A stretch of 64,000 nt of DNA from an uncultured Bacteroidales bacterium (GCA_903926565.1 CAIYJU010000026.1:1-64000), one strand, 5' to 3'. Positions 29,062 through 39,251 are shown, counted from the first letter of the stretch. Notes: generated by a model from the letters alone, not told the origin. Numbers and translations are program-made.

Positions 29062-29127
29062 CAATCCGTTTTTTCCTATTAAAGACATTCATTAACAACA
29101 ATATATACCAATTAACACACATCAAAC

Positions 29128-29418
29128 ATGACAAAAGCAGAAATTGTAGCAGAAATTGCTAATAAGACTGGCATTGAGAAAGTCGCCGTTCAGGCCACTG
29201 TTGAAGCTTTCATGGACTCCATCAAAAATTCCATGACCACAGGTCAAAACGTTTACCTCAGAGGATTCGGAAGTTTTATTATCAAAAAAAGAGCTGAAAA
29301 GACAGGGAGAAACATTTCTAAGAACACAACGCTTATCATTCCCGCCCACAACATCCCTTCCTTCAAGCCGGCGAAGACCTTTGTAAATAAAGTGAAATCA
29401 CACGTAAAAGTGAAGTAA
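29128..29418 (+). CDS. HU/IHF-family DNA-binding protein
   Basis: MTKAEIVAEIANKTGIEKVAVQATVEAFMDSIKNSM...VYLRGFGSFIIKKRAEKTGRN. Confidence 0.96.
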   Translation: MTKAEIVAEIANKTGIEKVAVQATVEAFMDSIKNSMTTGQNVYLRGFGSFIIKKRAEKTGRNISKNTTLIIPAHNIPSFKPAKTFVNKVKSHVKVK

Positions 29419-29440
29419 TTAACTTCTAAGCTGATTTATT

Positions 29441-29530
29441 ATGCCAAGTGGTAAGAAAAGAAAGAGACATAAGATGGCAACGCACAAGCGGAAAAAACGC
29501 TTGCGCAAGAACAGACATAAGAAGAAATAG
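29441..29530 (+). CDS. 29 aa basic AURKAIP1/COX24 (mS38)-like small protein, putative ribosomal protein
   Basis: Direct read: MPSGKKRKRHKMATHKRKKRLRKNRHKKK*; between HU and rng. Below ORF-track size cutoff. Confidence 0.85.
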   Translation: MPSGKKRKRHKMATHKRKKRLRKNRHKKK

Positions 29531-29609
29531 CCTTCCTGCTGCTGCAATTCCTTAAGTCATCCACGGTTACCGGCCTGTTGCCGGTACGATTTATAATACA
29601 TGGAACGCT

Positions 29610-31160
29610 GTGAATAAGGAATTAATCATCAATTCGACTTCCACGGAAGTTGAAATCGCCTTACTTGAAGATAAGCTTCTCGTAGAGTTAAATAAAGAGA
29701 GAGCCAACAACGAGTATTCTGTTGGTGATATCTATTTGGGCAAAATCAAGAAGATAATGCCCGGATTGAATGCTGCTTTCGTGGACGTAGGTTACGAGAA
29801 AGATGCTTTTTTGCACTATCTTGACCTTGGCCCGCAGGTTCAGTCATTGCTCAAATACATCAGGAAAGGACAAACCTCCAACGGTGCCGGCTTTTCCATC
29901 GGTGATTTCGAGCTCGAACCGGATATCCAGAAAACAGGCAAGATCACCCAGGTACTCAAGCCCAACATGGACATTGTTGTGCAGATCGCCAAAGAGCCGA
30001 TCTCAACGAAGGGACCCCGCGTTACCTCTGAGATTGCTTTTGCCGGCCGTTTCCTGGTATTGATGCCGTTTTCGGACAAGATATCAGTCTCCCAGAAAAT
30101 TAAAAGCGCCGAAGAACGTAACCGCCTTAAGCGGCTTATTACCAGCATTAAACCTAAAAATTGCGGAATCATCATCCGTACGGTAGCTGAGAATAAACTC
30201 GTTGCCGACCTCGATTCCGACCTGCGCAACCTCTATAAGCGCTGGGAGATCATTACCCAGAAACTTGCAACGGCCAAACCCCCGCAAAAAATTATCGGCG
30301 AAATCGATCGCACCTCCGCCATTCTCAGGGATGCCCTCAATGAGTCATTTAACAATGTGATTGTTAATGATTCGGGCATTTATGAAGAGGTAAGAAACTA
30401 CATTCAGCGGATTGCTCCCGACAAACTCAATATTGTAAAGCTTCACTCGGGAAAGGTTCCAATTTTTGACCAGTATGGCATTGACAAACAGATTAAAAAT
30501 TCGTTTGGCAAAATTGTCACGATCAGAAGCGGAACATACCTGGTAATCGAACATACCGAAGCCCTGCACGTAATCGACATCAACAGCGGACACCGTGTAA
30601 ACCAGGATCAGAACCAGGAGACCAATGCCCTGGAGGTGAACCTTGAAGCAGCCACGGAAGTAGCCCGTCAGTTGCGCCTCCGTGACATGGGAGGAATAAT
30701 TGTGATCGACTTCATCGACATGACCCAGGGTTTGAACCGGCGCAAGCTTTTTGAAAAGTTACGCGACGAAATGAAGCGCGACAGGGCAAAACATTCGATC
30801 CTGCCCCCCAGTAAATTCGGGCTCGTACAGATTACCAGGCAGCGCGTTCGCCCCGAAATGAGTGTTCAGATCCTCGAAAAATGTCCATCGTGCGACGGTA
30901 CCGGCAAAATCAAGCCCACCATCCTGCTTACCGATGATATTGAAAACAACCTGGGGTACCTCATCAGGGAACAAAACGAAAAGGGGCTCACCCTGGTCGT
31001 GCATCCATACGTGCATGCGTTCCTCACCCATGGATGGTTCAACTTCCGGTGGAAATGGTGGCGTAAATATGGCCAGTGGGTCACCATCCAACCTCAAAAT
31101 GCATCTCACTTTCTTGATTATCAGTTTATCAACAAGAACGGTGATGAAATTAAAATGTGA
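29610..31160 (+). CDS. rng: Ribonuclease E/G
   Basis: VGDIYLGKIKKIMPGLNAAFVDVGYEKDAFLHYLDL (S1), GGIIVIDFIDM, CPSCDGTGK. GTG start. Confidence 0.96.
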   Translation: MNKELIINSTSTEVEIALLEDKLLVELNKERANNEYSVGDIYLGKIKKIMPGLNAAFVDVGYEKDAFLHYLDLGPQVQSLLKYIRKGQTSNGAGFSIGDFELEPDIQKTGKITQVLKPNMDIVVQIAKEPISTKGPRVTSEIAFAGRFLVLMPFSDKISVSQKIKSAEERNRLKRLITSIKPKNCGIIIRTVAENKLVADLDSDLRNLYKRWEIITQKLATAKPPQKIIGEIDRTSAILRDALNESFNNVIVNDSGIYEEVRNYIQRIAPDKLNIVKLHSGKVPIFDQYGIDKQIKNSFGKIVTIRSGTYLVIEHTEALHVIDINSGHRVNQDQNQETNALEVNLEAATEVARQLRLRDMGGIIVIDFIDMTQGLNRRKLFEKLRDEMKRDRAKHSILPPSKFGLVQITRQRVRPEMSVQILEKCPSCDGTGKIKPTILLTDDIENNLGYLIREQNEKGLTLVVHPYVHAFLTHGWFNFRWKWWRKYGQWVTIQPQNASHFLDYQFINKNGDEIKM

Positions 31161-31237
31161 CGCGTGACACTTGTCGGATCAGTTGGGACAAAGCATGCAT
31201 CTTCAAAAATCGTAAATCAAAAAATCATCATTCGTAA

Positions 31238-32233
31238 ATGGATATAGTTGTCAGTGGCATCAGGCCAACCGGGAACCTGCACCTCGGAAATTATTTCGGG
31301 GCACTCAAAAGCTTCGTGAAAATGCAGGAAGAGAATCAGTGCTACTTCTTTATTGCAGATTATCATTCACTTACCACGCATCCTACGCCGGCCGACCTTC
31401 ATGGCAATGTTAAAACCGTGCTTGTTGAATTCCTGGCATGTGGTTTAGATCCGGAAAAAGCTACCCTCTACATCCAGAGCGACCTCCCGGAAACCGCAGA
31501 ATTATACCTGCTGCTGAACATGAACGCCTATATCGGCGAACTCGAACGCTGCACCTCTTTCAAGGAAAAAATCAGGACCCAGCCGCAGAATGTGAATGCC
31601 GGACTGCTCACCTACCCTACGCTGATGGCTGCCGACATCATCATTCATCGTGCAGCGAAAGTCCCCGTCGGCAAAGACCAGGAGCAGCACCTTGAGATGA
31701 CCCGTACATTTGCCAACCGCTTCAACCGCCTGTTTTCAGTAGAATATTTCCCCGAACCTGTGGCTTATAACTTCGGCGAGAACCTGGTTAAGATCCCCGG
31801 ACTGGACGGAAGCCTTAAAATGTCGAAATCCGACAATGAAAACAGCTCCATTTTCCTGGCCGACCCACCGGAGGTGATCCGGAAAAAGGTGATGAAGGCA
31901 GTGACCGACTCAGGCCCGGTTGATCCCGGCCAGCCTCGTTCACAAGGTGTTGTGAATCTTTTTGACCTGATGAGCTACTTCTCCTCCCCCGATACCGTGA
32001 AGCATTTTGAAGAGACCTATCAGTCGGGAACCATCCGCTACGGCGACATGAAAAAACAGCTGGCCGAAGACATTATCCTGTTCACCACCCCATTCCGCGA
32101 GAAGATGATGGCATTGGCCGCCGACGAAGCATACCTCAGAAAAGTGGCTGCCATGGGAGCAGAAAAAGCCAGGGCCTCGGCTTCAAAAACCATTCGTGAG
32201 GTTCGTGAAATCATCGGATTCAGATCATTTTAA
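31238..32233 (+). CDS. trpS: Tryptophanyl-tRNA synthetase
   Basis: GIRPTGNLHLGNYFGALK, KMSKSDNENSSIFL. Confidence 0.97.
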   Translation: MDIVVSGIRPTGNLHLGNYFGALKSFVKMQEENQCYFFIADYHSLTTHPTPADLHGNVKTVLVEFLACGLDPEKATLYIQSDLPETAELYLLLNMNAYIGELERCTSFKEKIRTQPQNVNAGLLTYPTLMAADIIIHRAAKVPVGKDQEQHLEMTRTFANRFNRLFSVEYFPEPVAYNFGENLVKIPGLDGSLKMSKSDNENSSIFLADPPEVIRKKVMKAVTDSGPVDPGQPRSQGVVNLFDLMSYFSSPDTVKHFEETYQSGTIRYGDMKKQLAEDIILFTTPFREKMMALAADEAYLRKVAAMGAEKARASASKTIREVREIIGFRSF

Positions 32234-33417
32234 TGATTGAAACTGCGCGAATTAAAGAAACTGCTGTCCTGATCGGACTGGCAACACAACGCCAGGACCT
32301 TGAGCGAACAAACGAGTATCTCGCCGAGTTGGCCTTCCTGGTTGACACGGCCGGCGGGGTGCCTGTGAAACAGTTTACCCAAAAACTTGATCATGCCGAT
32401 TCCAGGACCTATGTCGGAAGCGGGAAACTGAATGAGATCCATGCATGGATGAAGGAGAATCCGACCGACATGGCCGTTTTTGACGACGAGCTCACCCCCA
32501 GCCAGATCCGCAACATCGAAAACGTGCTTCAATGCAGGATCCTCGACCGTAACAACCTCATCCTCGATATCTTTGCCCGCCGGGCTGTCACTTCGTACGC
32601 CCGCACCCAGGTGGAACTTGCCCAGAATGAATACCTCCTGCCGAGATTGACCCGGATGTGGACCCATCTCGAGAAACAACGGGGCGGCATTGGTTTGCGC
32701 GGCCCCGGGGAGCAGGAGATCGAGACCGACCGGCGTATCCTTCGTTACCGCATCAGCCTGCTGAAAGACAAACTGGAAGAGATTGACAAACAGATGGCTA
32801 CACAGCGGAAAAGCCGTCGCGACATGGTTCGTGTGGCCCTGGTGGGTTATACCAACGTGGGCAAATCAACCATCATGAACCTGCTCAGCAAATCGGATAT
32901 ATTCGCCGAAAATAAATTATTTGCCACCCTCGACACCACCGTTCGAAAAGTTGTGATCGAAACCCAGCCGTTCCTGCTCTCCGATACGGTTGGCTTTATC
33001 CGGAAGCTGCCCCATTCCCTCGTGGAATCCTTCAAATCCACACTGGACGAGGTTCGTGAAGCGGATATCCTCGTTCACATTGCCGACATCAGCCACCGTG
33101 ATTTTGAGGAGCAGATCAATGTGGTAAAGCAAACCCTTTCCGACATCAAAGCTTCCGACAAGCCGACCATCATGGTGTTCAATAAGATTGATGCATACAG
33201 GTTTAAAGAAAAGGATGCCGATGATCTCAGTCCTGCCACCAAAGAAAACCTGACCCTCGAAGATCTTGAGAACACCTGGATGGCACACGAGAACCTTCCG
33301 TCACTCTTCATCTCTGCTACCTCAAAACAGAATATCGACAGGTTGCGGGAAGTCCTATACCAGGAAGTAAGGAAGATTGTTAAAGTGCGCTATCCGGAGA
33401 ATCAGTGGAACGGGTGA
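32233..33417 (+). CDS. hflX: GTPase HflX
   Basis: ILDIFARRAVTSYARTQVELAQNEYLLPRLTRMWTHLEKQRGGIGLRGPGEQEIETDRR, GYTNVGKST, DTVGFIRKLPHSLVESFKSTLDEV; 1 bp overlap with trpS. Confidence 0.97.
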   Translation: MIETARIKETAVLIGLATQRQDLERTNEYLAELAFLVDTAGGVPVKQFTQKLDHADSRTYVGSGKLNEIHAWMKENPTDMAVFDDELTPSQIRNIENVLQCRILDRNNLILDIFARRAVTSYARTQVELAQNEYLLPRLTRMWTHLEKQRGGIGLRGPGEQEIETDRRILRYRISLLKDKLEEIDKQMATQRKSRRDMVRVALVGYTNVGKSTIMNLLSKSDIFAENKLFATLDTTVRKVVIETQPFLLSDTVGFIRKLPHSLVESFKSTLDEVREADILVHIADISHRDFEEQINVVKQTLSDIKASDKPTIMVFNKIDAYRFKEKDADDLSPATKENLTLEDLENTWMAHENLPSLFISATSKQNIDRLREVLYQEVRKIVKVRYPENQWNG

Positions 33418-33456
33418 ACGGACAATCATTATAAAAAGGCGGATACAAACAGGGAA

Positions 33457-36075
33457 TTAAAACATCTCGAACTCGATTTTACATTTCATTCCCATCTTGT
33501 TTTCTATTTTTATCGAGCCACCTATTTGTTCAACCAGCATATCCACCAGCATATATCCAAATCCTTTATTTTTATCGCTGTTAAATCCGGCGGGGAGCCC
33601 GGCACCATCATCTGCAATTATTACCAGCACTGAATTCAATTCCCTGGATATGTCTACCCGGAGAACTCCATGCGCTCTGCCGGCAAAAGCATATTTCATT
33701 GAATTTGTAATCAGTTCATTGATTATTATTCCAACAGGAATGATCACTTTGGTGTTCATTACAAAATCTGAAATGTTTGTTTCGATGGTAATATTTCCGG
33801 CATTTGGATAAAGAGCAATGATTGCCTGGATTAGGTTTTCAAAATAAGTTTTGGTGGAGATATCTGAATAATTTTCAGATATTAATAAATTTTCATACAG
33901 GATACGCATGCTTTGCACCTGGCTTACTGCATTCTGCAACAATGACAAAGCCTCGGTGTTTTTAGTGGAATATGATTGTAAGGTTAGCAGACTTTCAATG
34001 GATGAGATATTATTTTTTATCCGATGATGTACTTCCTTCAACATCAATGTTTTTTCCTGGAGGAGGCTCCTGATCTCATCTTCTGCCTGTTTCCCTGCTG
34101 TGATGTTGTTTATGATAAAAAGAAAGCTTTCCAGTACTCCATGTTCATTCCGGATCCCAGAAACAATAATATCACCCCAAAGCACACTGCCATCCTTGTG
34201 CATATACTGCTTTTCGGACCTGTGGAAGAGCATTTCTCCACTCGCAACAAGCTTTATTTCAGTGTCCCGACTGAAGTAATCCGGATGCGTTATATCTGCA
34301 AAGGTCATTGATTTAAGTTCCTCCTCCCGGTAGCCTATCATATAACAGAAGGCGGGATTTGCTTTTTCGATTGATAAAGCTGGCGTGGTGATGACAATTC
34401 CCACCTGGGCAGCTTCGTAGATATTTCTGAAACGCTGCTCGCTTTCCCTCAAAGCACCATGAATTTGAAGTCGCACCAGGGCTCCTCCGGTTTGAAATGC
34501 TATTGTTTCCAATGATCTGCGCGTATCGTTTGGTATTGATTCATGACTGTGTGATGCTAAGCTTAGCACGGCAATCAATTGCCCCTGGCTCATGACAGGG
34601 ATTGCTGCCAGTGCACGGAGTCCTTCCCTGGCCCGAACTTCATCTATTTCCGGAAGGATTTCGGCATAGGTGCCGTAAAATGGATTGCCGGTCAGGACCA
34701 TGCGAACTTTAGGGGAGCCGATCGGAATATGGGAAATAGCTTTGGCGAATTCTGATGAAAATCCTTGATGGGCGATCATATCAAGAGAGCCATTGGCAGG
34801 AGCGGTGATGTAAATGGCGCCACAATCGATGCAATCTAACTGCACCACAGCGTTAAGAACTTTGTTCAGTCCGTTTCGCAGGTCGGTAACCGAGTCGAGA
34901 TCAATGAACAGTTCTTGCTTGATCTGCTGCATTTTCTCAAATTGCCTGCGTTCGGTAACATCAATCGTATAACCTGAAAGGTAACGGGGTTTGCCATCAA
35001 TGTGGATCGGAAATTTTATCGTACTGTAAAATCGCCCGTTGAACTCCTCTTCAATCATCAGGGACTTCCCTTCCTTTAAAATGCGAAGGTCATCTGCAAC
35101 CATGTTTTTTGCAAGTTCAGACGGAAACAGGTCATCCATTGTTTTTCCCAGCATCTCCTCTATCGGGATTCCCAGCATTTTTTCAAAATTCCTGCTTAAA
35201 CTGATTGGCCTGATCCGCTCATCCTTAAAAAACACATAAATCGGACTGTACTCCATGAACAGCCTGAAAATCTCCTCACTCTCCCGCAGTGCCGTTTCTG
35301 CCTGCTTACGCAGAGTGATGTCCTGAAGTGTAAACTGCAGAAACAGTTGATCTTTTGAATAAAAACTCATCATATGCACCTCGGCATCCCATAATTCTCC
35401 GGAAGGACGTTGATGGCGCCACTCAAAAACAGCCAGACCTTCAGCGATTGCGATGTCAGTATAATGCCTTACCATTTTTGATGAGGCACTGCCGTCGTAC
35501 TGGTGAGGGGCAGAAACGTCATACGGGGTTTTGCCAAGCGTTTCTTCCTTTGAGGAGAAACCATATATCGAAACGGTGGCGGGATTGCAATCGAGATACG
35601 CAAAGGTCTCCCCGTCCATGATAACGATGGGGACCAAAGAACTTTCGAAGACCCTTTTCCTGAATTCATCATTTTCCTGCTCCTTCATGCGTGATTCAAA
35701 AAGCCGGAACGCCATTTTTATTGATGCAATGAGAACAGTTTCTCCCGAATTTTTAACAATATAGCCATATGATGTAATCCCTTCGGTCTTTTCAACCACA
35801 TCCCGCTCGGTATGTGACGAAAGAAATATTAACGGAACCGTATGCTTTCCAAGTATTATTTCTGCTGCCCGGGTCCCGTCCATGCCTTTTCCCAGGTTGA
35901 TGTCCATCAGGACCAGGTCAATCCCGGGAGTGTCGTCCATGGTTGTTATTGCTTTTTCACCTGACAATGCGGTGATAACCTTGTACCCGTACTTTTCCAG
36001 GGTCATTGCTTCCGCCACAGCGATAATTGCCTCATCCTCAACCAGGAGTATTGTTTTATTCCTTTCTCCGATCAT
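33457..36075 (-). CDS. Receiver-PAS-GAF-PAS sensor histidine kinase, HisKA_2/HWE type
   Basis: N-terminal receiver domain (VLMDINLGKGMDG), PAS repeats, GAF, EKTLMLKEVHHRIKNNISSIESLLTLQS, ATPase domain DDGAGLP. Confidence 0.92.
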   Translation of the reverse strand: MIGERNKTILLVEDEAIIAVAEAMTLEKYGYKVITALSGEKAITTMDDTPGIDLVLMDINLGKGMDGTRAAEIILGKHTVPLIFLSSHTERDVVEKTEGITSYGYIVKNSGETVLIASIKMAFRLFESRMKEQENDEFRKRVFESSLVPIVIMDGETFAYLDCNPATVSIYGFSSKEETLGKTPYDVSAPHQYDGSASSKMVRHYTDIAIAEGLAVFEWRHQRPSGELWDAEVHMMSFYSKDQLFLQFTLQDITLRKQAETALRESEEIFRLFMEYSPIYVFFKDERIRPISLSRNFEKMLGIPIEEMLGKTMDDLFPSELAKNMVADDLRILKEGKSLMIEEEFNGRFYSTIKFPIHIDGKPRYLSGYTIDVTERRQFEKMQQIKQELFIDLDSVTDLRNGLNKVLNAVVQLDCIDCGAIYITAPANGSLDMIAHQGFSSEFAKAISHIPIGSPKVRMVLTGNPFYGTYAEILPEIDEVRAREGLRALAAIPVMSQGQLIAVLSLASHSHESIPNDTRRSLETIAFQTGGALVRLQIHGALRESEQRFRNIYEAAQVGIVITTPALSIEKANPAFCYMIGYREEELKSMTFADITHPDYFSRDTEIKLVASGEMLFHRSEKQYMHKDGSVLWGDIIVSGIRNEHGVLESFLFIINNITAGKQAEDEIRSLLQEKTLMLKEVHHRIKNNISSIESLLTLQSYSTKNTEALSLLQNAVSQVQSMRILYENLLISENYSDISTKTYFENLIQAIIALYPNAGNITIETNISDFVMNTKVIIPVGIIINELITNSMKYAFAGRAHGVLRVDISRELNSVLVIIADDGAGLPAGFNSDKNKGFGYMLVDMLVEQIGGSIKIENKMGMKCKIEFEMF

Positions 36076-36223
36076 ACGGTATTTCCTCCAATGCGCTAAT
36101 TGCCGCTAAAGTATTGACAATTTGAATGTAAATCACATCCGGAGGATTTTTCAAAGGATAAATTTGCAAGTGGGAAATCATTCAAAGGCACCTGCCAAAA
36201 TTAAAGTCTGACCTGGAATCCAT

Positions 36224-36626
36224 TTAAATCCTCGTTATTTTTATTGACTGAATGATTTTCCCGTTTATTTTCAGGCATGCCAGGAATGCACCAGTTTGCC
36301 TGAAATCAGCGTTGTCTTGTCCGTTAAACCTGATTGTATAGTGACCTTGTTTTTCCCAATCATTGATCAGAACCTGAACCAAATTCCCACTGAGATCATA
36401 AAGCGATAATTCAACATGGGCCGGGTGTTCGAGGTCAAATTCGGTTTGTCTGCCAATTGCGGAGATGCCCGGTAACGATGTCAATATCGCCATCCATGTC
36501 TAAATCAGCGGTATCGATCGAGTAAGCAGCCATCGGAATGATGTACTCGCTGCGCGAGTTGTCGGACTGAAACGCAAAAAGGAAAGGTATGAAAAGCCAG
36601 GGTAAAATAGTGTTTCTCATGTTCAT
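36224..36626 (-). pseudogene. Remnant of a T9SS cargo gene: signal peptide + FG-GAP start fused out of frame to a C-terminal sorting domain
   Basis: 36435-36626 (-): MNMRNTILPWLFIPFLFAFQS...IDTADLDMDGDIDIVTGH; 36224-36493 (-) in another frame: ELSLYDLSGNLVQVL...GHYTIRFNG..FLACLKINGKIIQSIKITRI. Confidence 0.75.
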
Positions 36627-36758
36627 ACTTGTTAAAAATGACCGTTTTTATCAGGTTCCTGCAACTGCTAAGTTATTAAAACTTTAATTGCACCCTGTTT
36701 GATCTGCTATGTTTTATTATGTTCAGGGTGGACCCTCCCACCTGTTCACCAAATTATT

Positions 36759-36766
36759 TACCTTTG
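36759..36766 (+). promoter_or_regulatory. Bacteroidota -7 box TACCTTTG upstream of lnt
   Basis: TACCTTTG inside the ORF-track 5' extension, supporting a downstream translation start. Confidence 0.45.
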
Positions 36767-36791
36767 CATTGAGATCAATATCAAATATACC

Positions 36792-38459
36792 TTGAAATTC
36801 CGCAAAATCCACCTCATCCTGTTATGCCTGCTCAGCGGCAGCCTACTTTCGCTGGGCTGGCCTGAACGTGGATTTCCCGGGTTGCTTTTCATCGGATTTG
36901 TACCGCTGCTTATCGTGGAGGAACAGATTTACCGGTATCCTGAGCGATTTATTAAATTCAGCGCCCTCTTCTATTCCTATCCCGGTTTCTTCCTCTGGAA
37001 CCTCCTCACAACCTGGTGGATCGTAAATTCTACTTTTGTCGGAGCAGTGATGGCCATCGTGCTCAATTCGCTTTTCATGGCCATTGTTTTCCAGGGTTTT
37101 CACTGGACACGAAAGAAACTGAACAGCCCGGTTGCCGGCTATGCATCCCTGCTTGCCTACTGGGTCGCCTTCGAGTACCTTCACCTCAACTGGGATCTCA
37201 ACTGGCCCTGGCTCAACATGGGAAATGGCTTTGCTACTTACTACAAATGGGTTCAGTGGTATGAATACACCGGGGCTTTGGGAGGAACGGTGTGGGTGCT
37301 TGTTGCCAATATCCTGGTTTTTGCACTGGTTGATAATTGGCAAAATGCAAAGTGCAAAGTGCAAAGTGCAAACGAAGCACCCAACATTCAAAATTCAAAA
37401 TTCGTTATTCAATATTCTATATTGATCTTTTCCTGGATCGTCCTCCCAATTGCTTTTTCTTACTACTCTTATGCCACCTACACCGAAAAAAAGAACCCGG
37501 TAAACATCGTCGTGGTTCAGCCAAACATCGATCCCTACAACGAACAGTATAACCTCCCTCCCCAGGCAGTGATCGGCAGGATCATGTCCCTCGCTGCTGC
37601 TTCACTTGACAGCACAACCAATTTCCTCGTTGCCCCCGAATCGGCCATCCAGGAAGATATGTGGGAGAACGAACTGTCGAGATTCACCAGCATGCGGATG
37701 CTGCAGCAGGCAATATCACCCTATCCCGGGCTGAATCTGCTGATCGGCGCATCCACCCATTACCAGCTTGCTCCGGGGGAGCCGCTCCGGCGCGGGGCCC
37801 GCAAATTCACCGATACCGATGGCCATTACTATGCTTATAACACCGCCATCCTTCTGAACAACAGGGATTCACTTCAACTGTATCATAAGTCAAAGCTCAC
37901 TCCCGGTGTGGAGATCCTGCCCTCTTTCAAAGGCTTCAAATGGCTGGAGAATTTCGCCATCGACCTTGGTGGTACCGTAGGCAGCCTGGCGATGGATACA
38001 GGTCCAAAGGTATATTCCACTGTCAATACTGCAAGGGTTGCGCCTGCAATATGCTATGAATCAATATTCGGCGAATTTTTTGCCGGGTTTGTCAGGGAGG
38101 GTGCACAAATTATGTTCATCATCACCAACGACGGATGGTGGGGAAAAACCGCAGGACACAGGCAGCATTTTACGTTTGCCCACCTGCGCGCCATTGAAAC
38201 CCGCCGCAGCATCGCCCGCTCGGCCAACACCGGCATTTCAGCTTTTATCGATCAACGGGGCGATGAACACCAGGAGACAGCCTACTGGGTGCCGGCAGTG
38301 ATCAAAGGAACGTTAAATGCCAACGACAAACTCACCTTCTATGTAAAGCACGGCGATTACATTGCCCGGTTTTTGTCTTACCTGGCAGGTGTTTTAATCC
38401 TTACTGCCATCGGAATGTCAGTTAAACATAAATTTTTTAAATCCCGTCTTCGGGCTTGA
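36792..38459 (+). CDS. lnt: Apolipoprotein N-acyltransferase, carrying an in-frame repeat-derived segment
   Basis: Multi-TM N-terminus, nitrilase domain VAPESAIQED, YHKSKLTPGVEILP, APAICYESIFGEFFAGF, NDGWWGKTAGHRQHFTFAHLRAIETRRSIARSANTGIS. TTG start at 36792 proposed; ORF track starts at 36699. Confidence 0.93.
   Translation: MKFRKIHLILLCLLSGSLLSLGWPERGFPGLLFIGFVPLLIVEEQIYRYPERFIKFSALFYSYPGFFLWNLLTTWWIVNSTFVGAVMAIVLNSLFMAIVFQGFHWTRKKLNSPVAGYASLLAYWVAFEYLHLNWDLNWPWLNMGNGFATYYKWVQWYEYTGALGGTVWVLVANILVFALVDNWQNAKCKVQSANEAPNIQNSKFVIQYSILIFSWIVLPIAFSYYSYATYTEKKNPVNIVVVQPNIDPYNEQYNLPPQAVIGRIMSLAAASLDSTTNFLVAPESAIQEDMWENELSRFTSMRMLQQAISPYPGLNLLIGASTHYQLAPGEPLRRGARKFTDTDGHYYAYNTAILLNNRDSLQLYHKSKLTPGVEILPSFKGFKWLENFAIDLGGTVGSLAMDTGPKVYSTVNTARVAPAICYESIFGEFFAGFVREGAQIMFIITNDGWWGKTAGHRQHFTFAHLRAIETRRSIARSANTGISAFIDQRGDEHQETAYWVPAVIKGTLNANDKLTFYVKHGDYIARFLSYLAGVLILTAIGMSVKHKFFKSRLRA
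37341..37425. repeat. Intragenic copies of two repeat types (GCAAAATGCAAAGTGCAAA and ATTCAAAATTCGTTATTCAATATTC) inside lnt
   Basis: CAAAATGCAAAGTGCAAAGTGCAAAGTGCAAACG then CATTCAAAATTCAAAATTCGTTATTCAATATTCTATATTGATC; in frame as NWQNAKCKVQSANEAPNIQNSKFVIQYSILI. Confidence 0.8.
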
Positions 38460-38482
38460 TTGAAACAAGATTAAACTGGACA

Positions 38483-38573
38483 CAACCCTTTGTGAACATT
38501 GTGCCTCCATTGTGCCTTTGTGGTAAAATTTTAATCTAACCACAATGACACAAAGATTCCGCAAAGAACACCA
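38483..38573. repeat. Intergenic CTTTGTGG/ACCACAAAG-type imperfect inverted repeat
   Basis: CATTGTGCCTTTGTGGTAAAATTTTAATCTAACCACAATGACACAAAG. Confidence 0.7.
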
Positions 38574-38586
38574 TGAAAAATGAAAT

Positions 38587-39192
38587 ATGAATAAACAAGC
38601 AAATACGGTATTCCCGATTAACGAACTTGCGAAAAACAGATGGAGTCCAAGGGCATTCCTTGACAAAGCTGTGGAGACAGATAAACTGATAAGCCTTTTT
38701 GAGGCAGCACGTTGGTCGGCCTCCGGCGGCAATGAGCAGCCATGGCGGTTCATTGTCGGCCAAAATCACGATGAAACATGGCAAAACATCTTCTCAACCC
38801 TTGCCGAAGGAAACCGGGAGTGGAATGAACATGTACCCGTGCTGATCCTGGCAGTAGGTTACAAAATATCCTCCTGGGATGGCGGTATCAGCGGGTATTT
38901 TCAGTATGACACCGGCCAGGCCGTGGCCCATATGACCATCGAGGCGATGAACCAGGGTTTATATGTGCATCAGATGGGGGGTTTTTCGCCTGAAAAAGCC
39001 TGTGAACTCTTTGATATCCCTGATACCTGTCAGCCTCTTACCGTGATCGCGGCAGGCTATATCGGTGATGCATTGACCCTGACAGAAAAGCTGAAACAAC
39101 GTGAATTACAGGAACGTACAAGAAAAACCCTCTCCGAAATCGTCTTCAGTGGTAAATTCGGAGAGACAGCACCATTTATTAACAACATATAA
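38587..39192 (+). CDS. Nitroreductase family protein
   Basis: RWSPRAFLDKAVETDKLISLFEAARWSASGGNEQPWRFIV. Confidence 0.92.
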   Translation: MNKQANTVFPINELAKNRWSPRAFLDKAVETDKLISLFEAARWSASGGNEQPWRFIVGQNHDETWQNIFSTLAEGNREWNEHVPVLILAVGYKISSWDGGISGYFQYDTGQAVAHMTIEAMNQGLYVHQMGGFSPEKACELFDIPDTCQPLTVIAAGYIGDALTLTEKLKQRELQERTRKTLSEIVFSGKFGETAPFINNI

Positions 39193-39200
39193 ATAAGAAC

Positions 39201-39247
39201 GCACCCTCTCCCCTCCCTTTTTGGGGAGGGGCCGGGGGTGGGGTAAG
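39201..39247. repeat. G/C-rich palindromic intergenic repeat
   Basis: CTCCCCTCCCTTTTTGGGGAGGGGCCGGGGGTGGGGT, related to 165-204. Confidence 0.7.
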
Positions 39248-39251
39248 CCCT

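Noticed and set aside
37016-37264. Alternative-frame ORFs inside lnt
   Set aside because: Overlap a confidently identified lnt frame; no independent support.
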